Source: Closterium sp. NIES-65 (taxonomy: Eukaryota > Streptophyta > Zygnematophyceae > Desmidiales > Closteriaceae). Taken from it: 64,000 bases of DNA. How positions within the stretch are numbered: position 1 is the stretch's first letter; each line of letters begins with the position of its first letter. Below the pieces are notes generated by a model. It saw nothing but the letters and a program-made list of their open reading frames with translations, did not search any database and was not told the origin of the DNA. A program made the translations under genes and the position numbers. Below, one piece after another: positions 57,301-64,000 of the stretch. Where the stretch lies: NCBI GenBank assembly GCA_948144175.1, contig CANXME010002486.1, forward strand, positions 2,790,001 to 2,854,000, written 5' to 3'.

Positions 57301-58952
57301 GCCCAATCCGTCTCCCCAGATCTGGCCGACACTTTCACACCAACCCCTCCAACGGCGTTGCACTCCCCCTGGGATGCAGACCCCTCTCTAGCCTGCCCCT
57401 CACCATGCCACGCCAGCGCCGGCAGCTGCCACATGGATCTGTACACGTCCTTGCTCTCGTGCAGATCCCAAAGCACCCGATTGCCCAGCTTCCCCTTATA
57501 AGTGCGAGCCCCATCCGTGTTGGTGTTCACCCCAGCCTTGCCAAGCTTACGGAGGGAGATGAGGTTGGCCTTCAGGTCGGGGACGAGGAGAACGTCGTGC
57601 AGCACCACCGGCTTGCCATCCGCTCCCTTAAATGCAGCTCGTCCCGCACCAGCCACCTTCAACATGTGTCCTGAGGCAGAGCACACCTCATTAATCGGTG
57701 CAGCGCGTACGTCGTCCAGCAGGTCCTTGCGCGGCGTCATTGTCCAAGCAGCGCCTGTGTCCAACACCCAATAGTCCAGGGGGTGCAGCTCTGCTCCAGC
57801 CTTAGCAGAGGCGTCTCCTTGCTCCCCCTTGTCTCCCATATGGAAGAATTGGCCCGCGGTGCGCTCCTTCTTCTTCTCCGCACCGCCGTTGCCCTTTGGG
57901 TTGTTGTCGGACGAATCAGCGATCATGTTGGCACCGTTTTTCTGGTTCCTCCGCGCGCCGCCATCCTGGTGACGATTCTGGGGGGTCCATCCATCGGGTT
58001 TCTTATAGCACAAAAACCAGGGGTGCCCTTCCTTCTCACAATACCAGCAACTCCCTTTCATTTTGCCACCAGCACCCGACTTGCCCCCACGTCCAGATTT
58101 TGCACCGCGACCCCAACCGGTACCTCCTTGTTGGTCGTTGGAGTCGTCGTCTTTCTTTGCACCGCGTCCAGCACCACCGAAGCCACGTCCTTTGCCACGT
58201 CGGCTCCCTTGCATCCCGTAGCCGCTGCTGCCGTCGTCTCCACCCCTCAGTTGGCGGCGACGGAAGTCCTCCTCCAGAATCTTCGTCCGCACCCACTCGA
58301 GCGTCCACAAGCTCTGGTTCTGCGGCAGGCTCAATCCGCTCGTAAATTGAAGCCACGATTCCGGCAGCAGCGAGAGCATCTTCAAGCACTTTGTTTGCTC
58401 CGGGTAGGTGATTCCTGCGGTCGCCAACTTCGCGTAGAGGTCGCGCAATTTGTCCAGGACAGGTTGCACCGGCTCTCCCTCGCTCAGGCGCAACGCGGAC
58501 AGCTCCCTCTCCAGCATCAATGTTGCAACAACGGAGGTCGGGGCGTGCAGCTCCTTCAACACCGTCCACGCCTTCGGACCGCACTCAACCTCCGGCAGCA
58601 GGTGCATGACGTGGTGACGCTGGTTCAGCTCCAAACTCTGCGACATCAAGTAGTAGCCAGCCGAGGCGCGCTCGTCCCAATCTTCCTGAAGGGCGGGGTC
58701 ACTCGGTCTAGGCTCCTCCCCAATCATTAGTTTCAGCAATCCGATTTGACAGAAATAAAGTTGCATTTTCCAGGCCCAATCATCATAGCCCTCACCATTG
58801 AACTTCTCGACGGTGAAGTTTTTCAGCACCTCCTTGATCAGCGAGCCCTGGCTTGTTCGCGCTCCCCTTGGCGCAGAAACACCAGAATCATGGCTGCCGC
58901 TACGATCTTGGGCTGAAGATTCACCAGCTACCGCCGAGGTGTTGCCCGCCAT
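54372..58952 (-). pseudogene. E7 gag-pol polyprotein region (fossil, about one break)
   Basis: Same layout and length as E5: MAGNTSAVAGESS start, UBN2-type gag, RG-rich region, knuckle CWYCEKEGHPWFLC, protease LDTGAAWTM, integrase HHCC and DDE, linker, reverse transcriptase YVDD (near 55390), RNase H to MSGMSMN. Only scattered residues differ from E5. Looks almost whole, with about one break. Confidence 0.95.
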
Positions 58953-58983
58953 AGCTACCTATATCGAGGATCACTATAACGCA

Positions 58984-58995
58984 GCTCTGATACCA
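58984..58995 (-). other. E7 primer binding site
   Basis: TGGTATCAGAGC on the minus strand, three bases inside the 5' LTR. Confidence 0.92.
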
Positions 58996-58998
58996 GCT

Positions 58999-60091
58999 TG
59001 TTGGTGTAAGGGCCTAATAAACTCAAGCTATTAAGACTTTATCACACTTAAAACCTCTCCTCGGGGTCACCTCCAAGGGTCCTTGGGTGCCTGGTACAAG
59101 ACCAGCCCCTATCCTCGGGTCCGAGTTTGTAGAGAGAGGGATCAAGAGGGACTTAGTCAAAACAGCAAGAGTACCTTGAACGTCGCGCAGCGTATCGTGC
59201 AGACCGTCGATCGGATTAAGCTGAGAATTTCCTATATCGAAGCTCACTCTAAGAGCTTTAAAATAAGCCAAGTTGCCTCGCGAAAAGTTCTGCCATTACG
59301 AAGTTATGGCTCGGACAGCGTTAGCCTAGCGTTTGAGTGCTAGCGTACTAGCGTTGACTCGGGTAGCATTCCGCCGTCGCACCGCGTAGACAAGAAATTC
59401 CAGCAAGGAAGGAATTCGCTTGAATCAATTTCACTATATTCAGGTACAAACAGAGAAGGAATAAATAGCTCTAGCTAGCAAGGACCTTGGGAATCAACCT
59501 GGGAACAACCAGGGATGATCCCAAATAATTCCAAGCAACAGAACCAACCTGGCTGGACAAAATAGCAGGTGATAGGTTGGTGAACAACCTCTGGTTCTGT
59601 TTTTCCAACCTGGGAAAACAACAACCAGGTTCAGGTCCTAAAAACAGAACCTGTTTTGTCTTTGCCCAACCAGCCAAATGCTGGTTCCGCTGGTTTCCCC
59701 TGGCCCTGTAGCATGCAGATACAGACAAACAACATCCAACCTTCACCTAAATTGTACCCCTATAGTGCCTGCCCTGCTACACTATAGTCAACCAAACAAA
59801 ACAGTACAATTTCGAGTTGGATAGAACTGAATCTGCGCAATCAAGTAAGTTGAACCGCAAAGCTTCCATCTTGGGTTCCTTTGCGAGCTCGTCCTTTCTG
59901 CTTGTACTGTTCATAGCGCGTACAATGTTATGCCGAAGCGCACATTGTGCGAGTACCTGCAAATGCTTCAAGCGAAAATTGCGAAAGCAAACAAACACAC
60001 AAACATACCATTCACACGCAAATGCATTCGCACACGCATACTCGTACAAACAGACGGCAGGATGTCGTGCAATGTGAATTTGCACCCAACA
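58999..60091 (-). repeat. E7 5' LTR
   Basis: 1093 bp; pair of 53237-54329, no mismatch seen. Confidence 0.95.
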
Positions 60092-62963
60092 CGTTCATGG
60101 GCTGCAACTGCAAGGAGATGGCGCTCACTATGGCAGCTGCGAGGCGTGCATGCAAAACAAGTTTGCGCGGTTCCCGTTTCAATGAACGGAGGGATCAGCC
60201 AAGGCACCATTGGAGGTGGTGCACATGGACCTGGTGGGTCCTATGAGGATTGAGGGGACTGGGGGAGTGCTCTACTTCCTCACCATGGTGGACGAATGGA
60301 GCCGTTTCACGTGGGCGCGTCCCTTGTCCAAGAAGAGCGATGTTGCAGCGGCAATCAAGGAGGATTGGTTGCCGATGGTGGAGCGGCAAGCGATGCGGCT
60401 GGTGAAGGTGCTGAGGAGCGACCAAGGTGGAGAGTTCCTTGGAGCGGAATTCACCAAGTTCCTCAAGAGAAATGGCATCTGACATCAGCTGACCTGCCCA
60501 GGAACACCGCAGCAGAACAGCATTGCTGAGCGTGCCAACCGGACCATTGGCGAGGCGGCTAAGACCTTGTTGGGGGCTGCTGGGATGCCCTACAAGTTCT
60601 GGCCTGAAGCCGTTCGCCATGTCATCACGGTCAAGAACAGGGTCTTGACGCATGCTGGCGACAAGCACTAGGTGTCGTATGAGCGTTGGCTTGGGAAGAA
60701 GCCATCCATTGACATGCTGTGGGTGTGGGGCTGCATGGGGCTTGTGATGGTGCCTAAGGAGCAGAGACACAAGCTGGAAGTTGCTGCTGTGTGGGCTGTC
60801 TATCTTGGGATGGCTCCTTACTCAAAGGGGTGGCGGATGTGGGACCCCAAGAGCAAGAAAACGCTGGTCAGCCGTGACGTCAAGTTTGTGGAGGATGTCA
60901 TGTACGAGGATTGGTAGCAGCAGCAGCAGGTGCTGATTGGCTTGCGTCTGCAGAAAATTGAGCGGTCTGCAGTGGAGGAGGTTCAGCTGCACCTTGAGGA
61001 TCTCCCTGGGTCAGAGCTGACCAGTGACCACAGTGGCGGTGGTGAGCAGCAAGGTGCTGGTCCTGCTGCGGAGGAGGGGTTGGAGGATGATTCGGCACGT
61101 GTGGACTCACCATCTCAGCCCGAGCCTGCTGCAAACGCCAAGGTCACCAAGAGGAGTGTGCAGAGAGGAGCTTCACCAGATGGGCAGCAGATTGCAACCC
61201 ACGAGAAGAGAGTGGCAGCAGCACCCTCAAGGCTGAAGTCTTGCCGTTTGGGAGGACCCAAGCAAGGTTCCATGGCGGTTCAGGCGGATGAGGGAGAGGA
61301 TGAGGAGATGGCGTTCTGTTTCTTCACACCCTTGCCTGGAGAACCAGCCACAATGGAGGAGGCACTGAGGGGACCCCAGAAGGAGGAGTGGAAGGCTGCC
61401 ATGGATGCGGAGTTCAACAGTCTCATTGAGAATGGGACTTAGGAGCTTGTTGAGTTACCCGAGGGGCGACGACCGATCAGCAGCAAGTGGGTCTTCAAAG
61501 TGAAGAGTGGTGCTGATGGTGCGTTGGAGCGGTTCAAGAGCTGTTTGGTCGCCAAGGGGTTTCAGCAGAAAGAGAAGGTCAACTTTTGGGAGATCTTCGC
61601 TCCCGTTGCTAAGCCACTGACACTGAAGACTTTGATGGCTGGCGCAGCTGTGAAGGGATGGCACGCGAAGCAGATGGATATAACCACTGCGTTACTCAAT
61701 GGAGTGCTGCTGGAGGATATCTATATGGCGCAGCCCGACGGCTATGAGGATGGGACCAGCCGGGTGTGCAAGCTTAAGAAGGCCATCTATGGCCTTAAGC
61801 AAGCGCCCAGGTGTTGGTACGAGAAGCTGGAGGAGGTGCTGCTGGGTGGAGGCTTCAAGACATCCTAGGCGGATCACAATTTGTTTCTGCTTGGAGAGGG
61901 GGAGCAGCTGCTCTTGCTCCTGGTGTATGTCGATGACATACTGCTGTTCTCACCCTCCATGGAGCAGATTGAGAGGACACGGAAGCTGCTGATGGACAAC
62001 TTCAAGTGCGAGATGCTGGGGCTGCAGATTGAGAGGGATGTTGAGAGGAGGTGGCTGAAGGTGCATCAGTCACACTACATCTCTGGTGTCATGGAGCGCT
62101 ATGGTGTGACTGGGGTTCGCACTGTGATGACACCGTTCCCTGCGGGCTTCAAACTGAAGAAGGCAGCAGAATGAGTACGAGTCACTCATTGGGAGTGTGA
62201 TTTATGCAGCTGTGCATACGCAACCTGATGCTTTATTCGGAGTAGGGCAGCTGGCCAGAGTTGTGCAACGGCCCACTGCGGAGCAGTTGGAGGTGGCAAA
62301 GCGCTCGGTGCGCTACCTCGGATCAAGGGCATCTGCTGGTGTTCAGTTTTCAGCTGGCGGCCAGCTGAAACAGATTGGAGTAGATGGGGTCACGCCTGGA
62401 ACCATGAAGCTGTCGTTCTTCACCGACGCTACGTGGGCCTCAGAGGAGGAGGATCAGTCATCAGTTGGCGGCTTTGTGTGCATGGTCGGAGGTGGACCAG
62501 TGAGCTGGAGGTCCAAGAAGCAGAGTGGGATTGCTCAGTCTTCCGGAGAGGCAGAGTACATGGCAATGTACCATGCCATCAAGGAGATCGTGCTCCTGAG
62601 GAAGCTGCTGGAGGACATGGGAGCTAAACAGCAGGGACCTACTCCGCTCTTCTCCGATAGCGAGGCTGCTATTGGCATGGCCAATAATCCTATCCTGAAT
62701 GGGCTGAATAAGCACATGAAGATTAATTGGCATTGGGTGAGGCAGATGGTAAAGGAGGGGATTGTTGAGCTTCACCATGTGAAGGCTAGCAAGCAGGCGG
62801 CAGATTTTCTCACCAAGAGACTTCCCGAGAGCGCACATTGGAAGTGTGCTAAAATACGTGGCATGGCATTGCACTAGTATAGGCAGCAGTGTCATGAGTG
62901 CATGTGTGATTGTGTGCATGAGAGTTTGCATGTGTGTGAGTGTGTGTGCATGCAGTCCATTAG

Positions 62964-62977
62964 TCTGAGGGGGAGTT
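62964..62977 (+). other. C polypurine tract
   Basis: TCTGAGGGGGAGTT directly before the 3' LTR. Just upstream (62900-62955) is a TGTG/CATG-rich simple-sequence stretch between the RNase H stop and the tract. Confidence 0.85.
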
Positions 62978-63729
62978 TGTTGGATGCACGTCATTCTGAG
63001 TGCATATCATCCTAACGTCCTGCTGAGTGCTCGTGCTAATTGCGCTTGCATAATTTGCATGAGCGTATGTCATTATGCATGGCTGTTGGATATTGTCATC
63101 TCTGTGTTTTTCTCCAAGTCTAAATGCTTGATCATGCAGGAGAAATCCAGAGCTTTCCAACGATACCAAGATCGCCCAAGTTACAAGATTTCCAAGACTT
63201 GGATTTCTTATTTACCTTTGGGGTTATATCCAATTTGGGTGATTACTTGGGACATGACTATAAAGGGATCTTTGGTTGGGTGGTTAGGGAAGGCACCTTT
63301 GACTTTTGGATTGGGGTGGCTAGAAGTTTCTAGCATGGGTTGCAAATGTTGCAACACCTAGGCAAAATCCAACTAGATTGGATTTTGCATGTGACACCTC
63401 AAGGAACTCATGATGAGGGCTGCATCCTTGCTGCTAGGAAGGTTCCTATCATCCTTCCCTAGCTCTTGGAGAACCCCTTCCCTCTCATGGTTCTCTTAGA
63501 GTCCCCAACTCCAACTTTCTATGCTCTAATGCTTGTACTTCCTCCCTCATTCTAGTCATGCGACTGCTGGACGTTCTTACGTGGTTCTCACTCTCTAGAC
63601 CATCTTAATGACTGATTCAACTTGGAGATGGTAGCTAAGCCTAAGGCGCACAATCATACGGAGCGTATTTGCGTTTTGTTGAGAAATGAGTTTGTCGTAA
63701 GCTCTCAAAGTGACGGATCTTGAACAACA
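62978..63729 (+). repeat. C 3' LTR
   Basis: 752 bp, TGTTGGATGCACGTCATTC...GATCTTGAACAACA, uninterrupted; pair of the split 5' LTR. Confidence 0.93.
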
Positions 63730-63734
63730 ATACA

Positions 63735-64000
63735 TGGATTGGAAGGCGGGGAACGAGGTGAAGATAGGCGTGCGGTCTGGAGAGGTGAAGAGTTTCGGCT
63801 TGGAGTATGTGAAGCTGCGTTTAGAGCTGAGCAGCGGCAGCACCACCATAAGGCATTCTTCCCTTGTGAATGGGGGAGAGGAGGCCACGGATGCAGAGGA
63901 AGAACAGAAGGAGATGCAGCAAGTGAGCAAGCGTGCACCAACACTTCCTTCTCGCACTATGAGTGCTCGACGGATCCGAGTCACCCTGCAGCAACGTCAA
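63735..64000 (+). pseudogene. B2 linker fragment at the right edge
   Basis: Resumes B2 after C (TGGATTGGAAGGCGG...), colinear with B1 6083-6300, including the run of Glu codons near 63890 that marks the integrase-reverse transcriptase linker. Reverse transcriptase of B2 should follow beyond the window. Fossil. Confidence 0.82.

Larger units (their letters stand above)
53237..60091 (-). mobile_element. E7: youngest, nearly whole family A copia element inside C
   Basis: Minus strand between perfect target duplications CGTTC (53232-53236 and 60092-60096). Parts: 5' LTR 58999-60091, primer site 58984-58995, gag-pol 58952 down to 54372, polypurine tract 54330-54343, 3' LTR 53237-54329. Both LTRs are 1093 bp and I found no difference between them by eye, which implies very recent insertion. 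The coding region looks nearly whole, with about one break. It is nearly identical to E5 throughout. Confidence 0.96.
51550..62877 (+). pseudogene. C gag-pol polyprotein region, interrupted by E7 (fossil)
   Basis: Starts MVGTDSGGASGEMD. Before E7: UBN2-type gag (FSIEKFVGEDYEHWSFRM, IVIRLPESWSAL), basic Lys-rich stretch, knuckle CFYCKKRGHRWRKC (near 52410) followed by PKDWTP, protease VIDSGSFWHMTPRADLL (near 52668), and the integrase finger start WHRRLSH. After E7 (from 60092): finger end, core (HMDLVGP near 60225, RSDQGGEF near 60415, AERANRT near 60525), Gln/Ser-rich linker, reverse transcriptase (YVDD near 61930), and RNase H (FFTDATWAS near 62420, SGEAEYMAM, ADFLTKRLPES). About six breaks, nearly all in pol. 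Confidence 0.9.
43877..63729 (+). mobile_element. C: family C copia element inside B2, host of E6 and E7
   Basis: Plus-strand element with all parts but broken up. The 5' LTR is 43877-51312, split by E6. Primer site 51315-51326, gag-pol 51550-62877 split by E7 (53237-60091), polypurine tract 62964-62977, 3' LTR 62978-63729. Target duplication GTACA (43872-43876) and ATACA (63730-63734), one mismatch. B2 resumes on the far side exactly where B1 predicts (TGGATTGGAAGGCGG). The LTRs differ by roughly 3-4% by eye. Gag is well preserved; pol has about six breaks. Confidence 0.93.
20889..64000 (+). mobile_element. B2: family B copia element, outer host of the nest, runs off the right edge
   Basis: An old plus-strand element spread over more than 43 kb by later insertions. 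Its own pieces are 20889-24097 (5' LTR, primer site, gag, protease, integrase start), 31024-31216 (integrase end), 43781-43876 (linker start) and 63735-64000 (linker). Each piece continues the reading of the one before and matches B1 in order, with E3, E4 and C between them. Its reverse transcriptase, RNase H and 3' LTR lie beyond the window. Badly broken, with many breaks in the visible coding part alone. Confidence 0.9.

Noticed and set aside
62895-62955. TG-rich stretch as a regulatory element or telomere-like repeat
   Set aside because: A short degenerate simple-sequence run between the C coding region and its polypurine tract; no telomere unit, no other evidence.
1-64000. Envelope gene, Polinton or endogenous retrovirus features
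   Set aside because: The integrase-before-reverse-transcriptase order, copia-type RNase H and absence of any frame after RNase H with membrane segments place all elements in Ty1-copia without an envelope.
1-64000. tRNA, rRNA or snRNA genes
   Set aside because: No cloverleaf A/B box pair or rRNA core was recognised; the only tRNA-like matches are the 12-base primer binding sites.

Overview
This window looks like gene-poor, repeat-dense eukaryotic nuclear DNA. It holds almost nothing but Ty1-copia LTR retrotransposons nested in one another, one 34-bp tandem repeat array, and relics. No host gene, rRNA, tRNA, bacterial operon or CRISPR array could be supported. The primer binding site TGGTATCAGAGC, complementary to the 3' end of plant-type initiator methionine tRNA, follows the 5' LTR in two families and occurs as a diverged form in a third. 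That suggests a green-lineage host (land plant or alga). The species cannot be named from sequence alone.

Four retroelement families are seen. Family A (LTR about 1093 bp, TGTTGG...CCAACA, gag-pol about 1525 codons) has seven copies (E1-E7), three solo LTRs and one extra LTR remnant. Family B (LTR about 0.8-0.9 kb) has two old, shattered copies, B1 and B2. Family C (LTR about 0.75 kb) has one copy. Family D is a gag-only relic. A, B and C share the same layout: UBN2-type gag, a CX2CX4HX4C knuckle followed by a WTP motif, then protease, integrase, reverse transcriptase and RNase H.

Layout: E1 (minus, 1-4216, cut by the window edge) and two solo A LTRs (4392-5484, 7054-8113) lie inside B1, which ends at 9433 in an LTR carrying a roughly 0.4-kb inverted duplication. 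A minisatellite with a 34-bp unit runs from about 9440 to 19018 and is split by E2 (plus, 10733-17586). A minus-strand gag relic (D) follows, to about 20.5 kb. From 20889 to past the right edge everything is B2 (plus) and what has landed in it: E3 (minus, 24098-31018); E4 (minus, 31217-43775), which contains E5 (34496-41352); and C (plus, 43877-63729). C contains E6 in its 5' LTR (43946-50604), which itself contains a solo LTR (48420-49512), and E7 in its integrase region (53237-60091).

The nesting is supported by 5-bp target site duplications and by the host element resuming on the far side of each insert. Deepest nesting is four levels (B2 > C > E6 > solo LTR). Relative ages by eye: B1 and B2 oldest, then D and C, then E2 and E3 (LTR pairs a few percent apart), then E4, with E5 (about 3 LTR differences) and E7 (no LTR difference spotted) youngest.
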